Source of the DNA: Phylloscopus collybita
Lineage: Eukaryota; Chordata; Aves; Passeriformes; Phylloscopidae
Reading direction: 5' to 3'
DNA: 64,000 nucleotides
Assembly: GCA_027886175.1 (NCBI GenBank)
Contig: JAJNNQ010000075.1
Location: 35,370,501-35,434,500, forward strand
A program made the translations under genes and the position numbers. Below the pieces are notes generated by a model. It was not told the DNA's origin, did not search any database, and worked only from the letters and a program-made list of their open reading frames with translations. This document shows, one piece after another, positions 12,502 through 23,772 of the stretch; within the stretch, counting starts at the first letter, position 1, and each line of letters opens with the position of its first letter.

Positions 12502-15500
12502 GGAAGGGCTACATTTTTGGTGGAACCTTGGCAGCTGGATCCTTACGTTGAAATTCTCAGTGCCAGTAAAAAATGAATACCAGCTGAACAGGAAATCAAA
12601 TGTATGGATCTAATGGCATCTAATATGATGTTTAATAATGAAACTTCAAGTGTCTTCTCCTAGTCTGTCCCACAGACAAGAGCCCTCACTGCCCATGTCT
12701 CTGAAACCTCTGCCCTGAGGGTCTTTAGGAGGTGGCTGAGTAGGCACACAGGCTCCTCACCTCTTCCCCCTTTCCACTGCAAGGCTGGTTGCGTGAGGTT
12801 TGGAGTTGCTGTCCGCAGGTTAAGATTTCTGCCTGGGTTCTGTGTGATTTAGGTCTGCAAGCTCTGCCTGTTTGAGGTTTCCCTGCATCATTTTGAATTA
12901 GCCCTAACCCAGGAGTAACAGCTGAGGGCTGTTAATCATTCTCAAGTGGATGGACAAGCAAATGGTTTCCATCCAGAACAAGCTGGTTTTCCAAGGCAGG
13001 TCTGTACAGGAATGATAAGGAAACAATCTTTCAGCTACAGATATGACGGACCTGAGGGGGCTGATAGTGGGAATCCTGCAGTAGATTAAGTTTCAGATGC
13101 TTTCAAAGAGTGGTACCTATACTATTCACCTTGAGGGAAAATGAAACTGGGAGTAATGTGCCTTCCTGGAAAAAAAACACCTCTGGTACACCACAAAGGA
13201 AGGATAAGCAAAGCTGAGAGGTATTTGGTCCACAGAAAGTATTAAAAACATTGTGCAGAATTGTGGTTTCATGCCCAGGGACACCGTCAGGTGCGTGCAC
13301 AAGTTCAGGATAGAGTCCCAGAGGGCCTTCACCATGGCCTGGGGAAGGGGCCAGGTTAAATCATAAAGAGGTCTACAGGGTCAGTGCTCAGTCCAGGACA
13401 GATTGTGAAACAGGAATTTCATTTCCCGAGATGGTTTTATTGAATTACCTCCTCACACAAAATTGTACTGAGAGACTCAAAGCCAGAACACTGTCTGGAC
13501 TCTTCTGAGGCTCTTAAGACTTAAATTGCTCTGGGAACAGCTACAAGTGGGTCCATACACTGCAGACTTGTAAGTGTCCAGAATGGAAGATCTCAGCAAT
13601 TTCTATGACAGCTGGCAGCTAACTCTCAAAGAAGTCCCCTGAAATTTCCTCAGTGTTCGAAAACTACAGCTGCCTTTGGAATTTAAGGAGTTTTCCTTTC
13701 AAGTGGAGCTTCTTCTGGGCTTCTCAGTACTACAGGTAAAACTAGCTTCCAAAGGAGATGCGCAGTGCCTGGGGCAGTGACAGATTTGGAGGCAAAGTGC
13801 TGGAAAGGTCGACATGAGTAGGGTAGGCAGCTACAGGTGAAATAAAACAGTCTAAGATTAAAGGTTCTTGTGGTGATGGTTCAGAGAAATATGGGTGGGG
13901 GTCTCTTGTCCTCTCCTTCCTCACCTCTACTTGCCTTGCTCATTGCTGTAGGTAATAGGATTCTCAGTTCCCCCCTGTATTCCTCCCTCTCCTTCTTCAC
14001 AGATCTCCACTTCCTCCTTCAAGCTGCTGACTTCCTGACTTCTTGATCCTCCCCCAAGAGGAAGGTCCTCTCCCATATCAATGCATATGCTGAGACAGTT
14101 CAGTCATTCAGGCTCTGCTACATGCTGTCTGTGAGGGTACCATGGTTTACGCAGGAATGGGTCCCCCGGATATTCCAGATTTTGAGATAATGTGGGCCTT
14201 CTCTCGAAGTAAGTAAAGCTATGCACTGAGGCACATGATAACAGCTTTCGCTTAGGACTGAATTTGTATATATGACAGTCTGTGTCACATGGCTGCAGAT
14301 ATTGCAGGACAGTCTGTGTCATTCTTTATGTTGTTTTTCTTCCTCCTGAATTTGATTGAAAATATTGTTACAAAAAACATTTCTGTGATGTGTTGGATTT
14401 GACCTAGAACTGAATTTGGTTCAGTACCCCTGTATCTAATGTTTGTTTTATAACCCTTCTTAGCCTTTTCACTAAATATCCTGTATAGAAATAATAATTT
14501 CAAAATGTGTTTCCAATAGCCATACATTTTTGATTGCCTGATGTTCAGGGTGAGTACATTAATACTGTTCAAAATGCTGTTTGCAGTTTTTCGGGCATGT
14601 CAACACTCTGGAATTTCAGCAATCGAATTTGACCTACTGAACCCTGCACGCAAATCCCTTGAATCGATCGCACCACACAAAGCAAAATCATGCTGTAGTT
14701 TTGTTGCTAGAGTGAAAATTGAAGAGTGGGTTATTGGTGCACTTTTGCTACCAAGTTCACCATGGCAAAATCATGAGCTCATGATAGACCGTGTAATGAA
14801 ACTCTCAGCATTTCGATGTATAAGCCAAGACCAATACCTTGACCTTTCAGGACTAGCAAAATGGATGCAGGAATCGTGGCAAAGATGTCTGTTCTTGCCC
14901 TGAGTCAGGCAGTACATGGATAGATGGAGCCATTATGTATGTGCAAGAAACATCATTCTCGATGTTTTACAATGGTCTCTCACTGAATTCTAGCATTGTA
15001 GTGAAATGGTGAATTTCAGTCAAAATAAATTTCAATCATCACTGTGACAGAATGATCACTGCCATAGGGACAGGGAAGAGAGTCCCTGTGAGAAATCACT
15101 TTCTGTTAATTTTGTCACCGCCTAACTGCAAAACAAAATGATCATCAGTAGGTCAGAAAGATGAAAATTTAAATGGAAAAAAAAAAGGTATAAAAGTATA
15201 TATATCTGCCTTGCTTCCAGATTTAGACTCTGTTACTCATCTGATCATCTGCAGCAGTTTGTTGTTAAAGATTTGTAGGTTCTCAGAGACAGGGAGATTG
15301 CTCAAGCTCTAGCAAAAACAACTGGTCAAAGTATGCATTAAATCACAATGGAAGCATGTGAAAATTACTTCTTAGATCCTTCAAGTTTTTCTCCTCCTTT
15401 GTATATACAGCGGAGTAGCACAAAATGCCATTTATGAGGTCCACTGGTGAGAAGAACGTATATGACAGTAGGTGTCAGATTCTTTTCTTGGTAGGGTTCA

Positions 15501-18500
15501 TCCTCTCTTCTTCAAATCCACAGCGATTATGTAGTGAATTATTAATGGCAAGGTAAATGCAGTTATTCTGGTGGAAAAGAAAAAAGATGTGTACTGTTAT
15601 TATGACTGAGAAATTGTTACATGGCAAAAGGATAGGCTGTCATTTACAAACCATTTTTCTATTTAAAGTTCTCTCATTCTCTTGTTCCTCTCTAAGTAGT
15701 TTCACACAAAATTGAAAGACTTGGAGAAGGATGAAGTTTCTTATTTAAAGGTCACTCAATGCAGTGGAGGGACTCCCATTGGGCCCATCCTTGCAATGCT
15801 GCCTCCCAGTAGGATCATGTCAGATCCCTTTGGGTCAGGGCAATCAGACTAAAGACTATCCAAAGATATTCGGAAAAGGGGAAACTGTCACCCTTTTTTT
15901 TTTTTTTTATATATGAAATAAAAGCTAATGATTTTATAGAAGAAACCAGTTTCAATAAGCCTAGTCAGAGAAGTGAAAGAGAGTCTAAAAATATGAAAGA
16001 GAAATATGACAGACAGAAAAGTAGTCTATAACTATTAGTTTTTATTTAATACAGGGTACAAAGAAATATCCTTTTTTCTCTTCAGGTTCCTCCCTGAATT
16101 GTAGGGATGTTACAGACATTCTATGATACTGATTGAGCATTTTATTGATTTGAGAATATTGTCTCTCTGGTATAAAGAAAAAAGGTCAAAATCTCTACTT
16201 TTTCTTCATCACTTAAAAAAAAGAGTGCAGAAATTAGTATTTTCCTATTTCTGAGTACTTTGTCATCTGTAGTTTACCTATCTCATATACTTTTGTCCAG
16301 TCTCTGCCATTGACAGCCTTTGTATGTTGTCTGCACTCAAACCAGGAGAGGTAGAACTATGGTGTGATCTCTTTGTTTATAAGATTACTCTTTTGTCAGA
16401 ATCATTTAGGAAAAATGAATCACCACACTCTTTATATTCTATTGCCATCCTTACTTCTTGAACTGCACCTGGCAAAATGGGATCCCAATCTGCTTTCAGG
16501 CTGAAAGAATACTCACTACAATGTGGCAGCAACACATTCAGTTTCTAGATGCCTGTGCACATACATAAAGAAGTTCTGTGGGATTCAGAGTAGCAAGGTT
16601 CTCTTCTAGAAAAATCTCATTTTCCTCTGAAGTCAAGCTTTTTAAGGAGTTAAAAATATTGTCTTTGTTCTTTCTAATGCACAGTTTTATTCTTTTCATA
16701 GAAAATAATCTTTCTGCTTTATTAAACCCATAAAAACTTGAAGGTTACAAAACCTGCTGGAGAATGTTTGCACTCAACAACGCCTTTTTCTAAGTAGCAA
16801 TGAGGATGGCTGCGTAGTTAAGATTTCTGATCTGATCATTTATTTAAGCTATTACATGATTGAATTTTGTTCTGGTTTGTATTCAGGCAGCTTCTCCAAG
16901 TATGTTAGAGATATCATACACTGAAATTCTAAAGTGGGTGCAGGGCTCCCTACTTTTGTTCTTCTGCACTGATAGTTTTTAAAATGAAAGCTTTAATCTG
17001 TATTATATAGGATCATTAATTTCTGCATTTTACACTTGAGCAGCAGCATTCTGATTATCTGCTGCAATGAAAAATAAGCAGCCCTGCTCCTGCAGACTTA
17101 ATTACTTACTGCAGGGCCCATCCCTTCCTAGTTATGGCGCGCAATCTGCAAATGGGGTCAAAAACATTATTAAAAACCAAATTACCCACTGGATGGAGAA
17201 AACAAACATACAACTGTGACCTAGAGGACCTCACCGACACGAGAGGCAGGCCTAGCTGCACACATTACACAGCTCTGCTCTCAGACGACACAATGAGCGG
17301 CCAGATGAGCTCATCACCCAGGCCAGCCACGCATGCTGTCTTGGTATCAAGTCTGCTCTGCCTAAGTCTTTTATAAACGGCGGAAGCGACTGATGTGGAA
17401 ATGCACCCAAGTGCTTTGGAGAATGTGCCTGCTGAAGAGGTGCCTAGATACAGTGAGGGGTTCTAGAAGAGCTGACTTTGGCAGGAAGGACCAGGAGTGG
17501 TTCCCTAAAATCTCACTGTGTGGCCCTCCTGAAAATTAAGCTCTATATATCAAATCCTTGTAAAAGTGTGATTTAGCCTTGAAGAAAGCTTTCAATAATA
17601 CTGTATCTACTGTTCTTTAGAAACAGTGCTGGTTGCATTTTAGAGCAAGCAGTAGGAGTTATGAAGGATTTGGGAAATTTTAAAAGTATATAAAATGTAG
17701 TACTACTTATAGAAACACATAAAAATAAAACAGCAAACAGACTGACTCCTTTTAAAAAATAGTAACATATTTGTTTAAACATAGTGTGGAAGTATATGCC
17801 ATATTTATACAATTTCCATAGCTGAATGGATGAACAAATGGATCTGAGATGGAATTTTCCATGTCTAAAAGTCTAATGGCTGGTAATAGAATTGTAAACT
17901 ATAAATGAAATGCTGATCCATTTATATTAACAGAGATACAATATTTATTAGCAGTATTTTTAGCAATAATATGCTAAGCTAATTTATAAGACAATGGGAC
18001 AGGAATCTATTGTTTTGAAATCACATAAAAAGCATTAATAAAATAAAATAATAAAATATTTAAAGTGCATGCAAGGAAAAAAAGTCCATAAAACACAGTT
18101 ACCATTATAAAACCATTCTGTACCATTTGAAATTTATCTGTTTGAATATTCTATATTTAATTAATTGTAAGCACTGAAAATTGCTGAAGCTTAAAAGTAT
18201 TATTCAGTCCAGAACATAATAGTATAATATTTTTTCTATGAAATAAAAACATAATAAATTATAAATAATAAAACTCCAGGAAATTGAGAGGATTACAACA
18301 AAACAGTAGTAAGTTATGAACATGCAAAAATAAGAAAGATGCAAATAGTCTATAATCATGTAGAAATCAAGAGGAGTTCCATAGTAAAGTTTGTGCTGTA
18401 ATTTAAATCTGAAGAAGCATTAAAATAATTTTAAAAATTTGCATTTGCTGAATTCCATCTACAAGTCCAGCAGAATGAACTTTCATGGGGTAGGATTTTT

Positions 18501-18668
18501 TCCTCTTTAATCAGCTACCAATGTTTTTTCTATGACTGTGTCACTGAGCTGCTGTTCTGCTTCCCTGATGTGTCCATCTGGATAGATACCCATGATCCAG
18601 ACCTCTTGCCCACTTGAACTGAGGTTTCAGCCAGAAGTCCCGTGGACATTTTTCCATTGAATGCAGAA
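12502..18668. other. Gene-free unique DNA with two CpG-retaining patches
   Basis: No gene or clear transposon was recognised. At 14590-14680, five CpG fall within about 80 bp. At 17130-17390 there are about ten CpG, including GGCGCGC and a GGCGGAAGCG group, in otherwise CpG-poor DNA. CpG retention suggests low germline methylation or constraint, so both are candidate regulatory elements. A 120-codon frame over the first patch and an 80-codon frame over the second match nothing I know. Confidence 0.55.
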
Positions 18669-18824
18669 GGACTTGTCCTCAGTTGGTCGGTGTGGTGCAA
18701 ATAACACCAAGGTTGTGGGTTTGACCCCTGTGTGGGCCATTCCTCTAAGAGCTGGATGATGACTTGATGGCCCTGGTGGGTTTCTTCCAAATTAGAATAT
18801 CCTGTGATTGTAACTGTGTGATAT
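18669..18824 (+). mobile_element. tRNA-Ile-headed SINE with CR1 tail (TguSINE1-like)
   Basis: The first 71 bases (18669-18739) align along their length with tRNA-Ile (anticodon AAT), including TCAGTTGG of the D arm, GTGGTGCAAATAAC around the anticodon loop, and a T-arm B box at 18718-18728 (GGTTTGACCCC). The A box (18675-18686) has decayed in three positions, and about three bases of the D loop are missing. From about 18746 the sequence matches the 3' end of CR1, with AGAGCTGG, a TTCTTCCAA block and AGAATATCCTGTGATT, ending in a degenerate CR1-type terminal repeat. A tRNA promoter joined to a LINE tail is the layout of SINEs moved by that LINE's enzyme, here CR1. The same layout is known for TguSINE1 of songbirds; the family name is from memory. 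The copy is diverged and presumably inactive. Confidence 0.85.
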
Positions 18825-21544
18825 CTGAGCTGTGGGCCTCCCTCTTCTTTGCTTTCTGGCACTGCATGTGCCAAGCCCCTGAGAAGATGGTGATGGTGAA
18901 GGGAAGGGTAGGGACGTAGATGAAGAGCTGGGGGAGAGATGCAGTACTCCAGCAATCCAAGGGGTGGCACAGGGAGGTTAGAGAAGGGATGATGTGCTTT
19001 AAAGCAGATTTTTATAAAAATGGGGATTTGTCAAGGATTGGGAGGACTGGAAGGACTAGCAGGACTGAAGGTGGCTCTCAGCCTTGGAGGACTGCCTTGT
19101 TGTGTGGGTAGAAAAGGAGGGCTGGCAGGCGGGAGCTGGCTCTACGCTCGGGGGCAGAGGGAGAGAACAGTCTGAGCTGAGCAAAAGCACGGTAAGGACA
19201 CACTTGCAGATTCCTCTGCTCCATGGGCTCAGGTGGCAGCTGGCTCCCCTGGAGCTTGGCTGAACACCACTGTGTGCAGAGTGTCCAAGCGGACACAGCT
19301 TTAGCAGACCAGCTCTGAGCAGAGGTGTTGGTGCCTGAGGGGCTGCTTGGACAGGGAGAGCTGGAAGCTTGGGATCCCCACCTCCTCCACTGGCACCTCA
19401 GCAACCCATGTGCTGCCCACAGGGACAGCCACAGGCTGGCCTGAGCTTGGTGTCTGCTGGCAGGAACCTTAAAGCAGAGACCCCAGCCCGGCCAGGGTGC
19501 CCCCAGCCCTGCCATGGCAGGGGACAGCACTCCAGGGGTGCTGCAGCAGCAGGTCCCACATCTCCTTGTCCCCACATCTCCTCCTCCTGTATGTGATTTC
19601 CAGAAGGAAAATGTGTTAGCCTTGTCCAGTTGCTGAATTGGGGATGAGAAAAAATGTTTCATAAACATAAGATGATCAGTGCAACAACCTGAGTAATTGA
19701 CAGCTCTCTATTTTTATTTGCCTGCTGTGATTCATTGTTGCAGGAGCAGCCTTTCAAGGAGAAAGCCAGAAGTACTGTTCTTGCTGTTGTTACAAGGGCT
19801 TCTTGCCTAATTTTTTTTTTTTCATAATTAAGCTTGTCAGGTCTGTGTCTGGATTTGCAGTCCAATACTTGATATTGACTTTCAGATTCCTTAGGCCAAG
19901 GAAACGGCAAAGCCATTAGGTAAAAGAAATTAATGCAGCTTACCACCAATGCCTGACTACATGCTCTGGAAGGAGCCTTAAATCAAATCCTAGTATTTCC
20001 CTAATATTTGCACAATGACAGTAGATTTTTTGTTTATGTCTCCATCTCAAAGCATTCCTGGAGCAAAATGCACAGCAGTGGTTGCAAAGCTGGGTCCTGC
20101 AATAGTACTATGAAGTGATAGCACTGAGATGTGTTTACAAATTTTTAACTCTTTCAGAGAAAGAGGAGAAGAAAAACAGTTTCTTTTACATTCCCTTGGA
20201 GGGCTTTCTAACTCACCCTGGAATAGAGGACCAAAGACAACTTGAACTCCTCTGATTCAGCAGAAGCCAATCATACCTGTTCTTCTTTGTCCTTCAGCTG
20301 AACAGGGGTCTCTGTTTTGCTCAAGTCTTCTAACACCTTCACAGATCATTTTACTGCCATTCCCTGAGATTTTTCCCTCAGACTCTAGAACAGTTTAGCT
20401 CCATTTCTCTTCTCCTTGCTGTGGCTTCTTTAAATACATAAAATTTTATCCCTAAATTCCCAGGGTAGGTATTAGTGCTTTTGCTGAGAAAAGCTGATTT
20501 TTATTAGCCAGTTAGCAATCTCTCACGGTTGGAATTTTTTTTCCCCATTGCTATCTGTGTGTCGTTGTTTCTGTATCTTGCAGATTGTGTGTTGGATGTG
20601 TAAAATGTCCTTATTTTAATTATTGGCCATCCCACAAATGAACCTCTTTAAGAGATACATTATTGTACAGGTAGAACTGAAATTATGTCTAGAAAGCCTC
20701 CATGTTTGTGATTACACAGCATGAAGAGATTAATTATTTGTCATTAACCTCATCAGTTTTAATGTTTCTTACAAAACTCCAGATCCTACAAATCTGAGGA
20801 GGTGAGAATCTGAGAAATTTTGGAAGCAATTTTAAAAAACCTAAACCACTTTTTTTTGTGATATAGGAAGCTGAAAATTAGACTATAAAGCCTCAAAACA
20901 AACATTTTAAGAGAGGGATCCCAAGGAAGTGGATTGCAAAAGAATAGAGCAAAGAGGTTTCTAATCTTGCCATTTGTGAAGTGTATATACTTGTAAATAC
21001 TTGGAGTCACTAAGCTCATCTTGGGAATGAAATATCATGGTGACACACGTAAAAAAGGAGGAGAAAAGCTGTCTGGAAACACTGGCTGCTATGTTTTACT
21101 TAGTGGTGTGCTTTGTGTTTTATTTTACACAGAAATTCTTCCTTTCTTTTCCTCTCTTGTTAATTCTCATGATCAGCGGTGTATGGCTCAATCTGCACTC
21201 TTAGAAATCGGCTTCTTGCGTCACTAACAAGAGACTTTTTGGGTCCTTTTTGGATTGTCACTCAGTCATGCTATTTCTAGGATGAAAGCTCAGCAAACAG
21301 CACTGAGGCACACACACTGTGAGATAGGAGGTGTGAACACAGGGAGAAAGAAGTCATGTTACATTCACAGCCAGTGCTTGGTCAATGGGTTTTGCAGAAA
21401 AGAACATACAGGCATGCTCAGTGCTGTTTTCAATAAGAAAACAATCATGCTATCCCTTCCACAGATTCCTCACTAAAATAAGACATCTGTCAGCTGGACT
21501 AAGCTGGGCTTGTTTTTAAAACCTGTACAAATAGTGCAGCAGAC
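18825..21544. other. Gene-free, GC-rich to 19.6 kb then AT-rich
   Basis: No gene was recognised. 19080-19600 is clearly GC-richer than the rest of the window, and the longest open frame of the window (196 codons, bottom strand, 19078-19668) lies there. That frame is Ser/Cys/Trp/Pro-rich and shows no domain; GC-rich DNA has few stop codons by chance. 19670-21540 returns to AT-rich DNA with nothing recognisable. Confidence 0.6.
19035..19070. repeat. 9-bp minisatellite, four copies
   Basis: Four consecutive 9-mers read GGATTGGGA, GGACTGGAA, GGACTAGCA and GGACTGAAG. They share the GGAYT start and differ by one to three bases, consistent with an old tandem duplication. Confidence 0.75.
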
Positions 21545-21770
21545 TCATGGCTTCACACTGAAAGAGAGCAGGTTTAGATTAGATATTAGGAAGAAATTCT
21601 TCACTCTGGGAATGCTGAGGCACTGGCAGAGAATTGTGCAGAGAAACTGTGGATGTCCCATTCTTGGAAGTGTCCAGGCCCAAGTTGAATGGGGCTTTGA
21701 GCAACCTGGTCTAGTGAAAAGTGTCCCTGACCCATGGCAGAGGGGTTGGTGATCTTTAAGTTCCTTTACT
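21545..21770 (+). mobile_element. CR1 LINE 3' fragment
   Basis: The fragment follows the 3' part of avian CR1: a GGTTTAGATTAGATATTAGG block at about 21572, then AAATTCTTCAC, a CACTGGCAGAGAA block, the AAGTGTCCAGGCC block, GGGGCTTTGAGCAACCTGGT, and a terminal GGTGATCTTTAAG segment. A short piece of the usual AACTGGAT region before the end is missing, as is the terminal ATTCTRTGATT repeat. The copy is 5'-truncated like nearly all CR1 insertions and contains no reverse-transcriptase coding sequence. Confidence 0.9.
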
Positions 21771-23715
21771 TTTGCACTGAGCGGTTTCTCAGCCTCTGCA
21801 GTGTCTACCACTTTTGTGTAAATAATCTTAATTAGAAATTACTTCCTCTACAGTCCATTTTTTTTAGCACCCTGTGCTGTGGTAACTGATGAAACATGCT
21901 TTCAAATCTTGGGAGGAAGGAGAAGCAAATTTATTATGTGAGAAAACTTTGTTTAATTCAGTGCTTATAAAGGATGGTATTTATGACAGATCAGTGACAT
22001 GAGGTGTTTTTAAAGAATGCAAGAACAATGTCCAAGGACTTAACAAAATTTATTTGAGGTTTGGATAAAAAATTACCCCTTGGAAAGCTAAAATGTCTTC
22101 ATTGTAGGAATCCAGCAACACTGGTCTTGTTTCAGAAACCCATTTGGTATTTGCATTAATTTCTTATAGCAAACACAGGGTTGTTTTTTTTCTTTTTTTC
22201 TTAAGATGTAAAGTAAAGCCAGCTCAAATGAACTTCAAAAATATATTAGTGAAGTTTTATGGTAAACTCAAAATTTAAAAATTATGTAGTCAGCCTGCAT
22301 AAAAGATAAATTAGGTCCATTGTAGCATTTTAGACAATTTCTGTTATGAACACAAGGTTTAAAAGTAAAAAGCACTGGCAAAAGCAGTGTATATTTCAAG
22401 CTAATACTTTTAGAATATATTCAAATGTTTCAGGCCATTAGATACATATAATGTGTGAAATGAGATGATGAACCTTGCAAAGTGCCTATCTATATACTCC
22501 CATAGAATGGACCTAAATAAATTGCCAATAGATACAGAATGCAAATGGAAGAAAATACTGATAAAGACAAAACCATGCATGTCAACAACACCGTTCAAAC
22601 TGGTGTACTTAATTAAAAAAGTGAAGTCAATTAAAATCAAAACAACAGTGTAGCATGTACAAATGCTGGAATAATCATTAGGCCTTGCTGAATAATGAAG
22701 GAGTAAAGAATTTTTTTCAAGTGAAACAGCAGGGGTGATACATTACACAAAGCAACAATCTACAACAATATGACAATTGAATTACTTCAGCCCCATTAAG
22801 CAGGTGCAGAAGAATAATTAACATGAATTTCTTCAATGGAAAAGAAAAAAAAAACATAAACTTTTGTCTAGTACAAACTGCTATTTTTTCCCTCCAAAAT
22901 GATGAGAAAATATGTCAATGAGCAGATGGATTAAAATGAAACCATTATGCTTATCCTCTATGTAAGACCCTTTAATTGTAGAATAAAATGTGTACAGAGT
23001 GTATTTTCTCTGTCTGACAGTGTTAAAACAGGTCACCATGGTTCACATCAGCTTTTGGTCTTCTGCTGAGGCATAAGCATCAATTGCTAATTTTAAAAAT
23101 ATAATATAAAAGGCACGAGTTTTTGAATTTTCAAGCACAGGTATTCAGTCAGGCCTCAGGTTTTATTCAATATCTGCTTTTCCCTTTCAAATTCAAAATA
23201 AACATGAGACCTCCAACTTCAATCTGAGCAACAACTGTTCCATACAATGACCAGAAAGAGGGAACAAATTCTATAATATCTCATGAACTGTAAGTTGTTT
23301 CTTAAATTCCAGTCGCATCCAATGTTTTTCACTTCAAAGTCCTAGTGAAATAATTCTATTTAGTTCTTTTGAAAGAAATTGATTTGGAGGCAGATAGTTT
23401 ACTCAGGGACATTTGATTTTCTTCCTTTATAATCAAAGAAATAGGTAAACACTAGCAGTGGTTATGTTAGAAGTATTTTAATTAAAGATGCAGATATAAT
23501 ATCTCAAGTGATCGAGTGCATACTTTAAGCTGCTGCTCTGTAGCCAGAGAGACTGTGGAAGGATTAATGATCATTTTATGAGTGGGAACTCACCTTTGTT
23601 TTCATTAGGAGGGACAAAAGATCCTTCTGACATTTTACTTTCCCTTGGATCACTGATGTACTATTAAATATGGTGCATATCTATTTATTATCAGACCTGA
23701 GCAGGTATGCATGGA

Positions 23716-23772
23716 TTTTTCTAGGGCTCAGGTATTCTACTTTTTCTAGGGTTCAGGCATTGTAGTTTTTCC
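23716..23772. repeat. 25-bp tandem duplication, two copies plus a partial third
   Basis: Copy one (23716-23740) and copy two (23741-23765) both start TTTTTCTAGGG and match at 21 of 25 positions. A further TTTTTCC follows. It is a small, diverged local duplication. Confidence 0.8.

Noticed and set aside
18669..18739. A functional tRNA-Ile gene
   Set aside because: The A box and acceptor stem have decayed, the D loop is short, and the sequence continues directly into a CR1 tail, so it is a SINE head.
18530..18970. 146-codon bottom-strand frame
   Set aside because: It runs straight through the SINE, so it is antisense to a transposable element.
19078..19668. 196-codon open frame on the bottom strand
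   Set aside because: It lies in a GC-rich block where stops are rare, has no domain, and is rich in Ser, Trp, Cys and Pro in a way typical of translated non-coding DNA.
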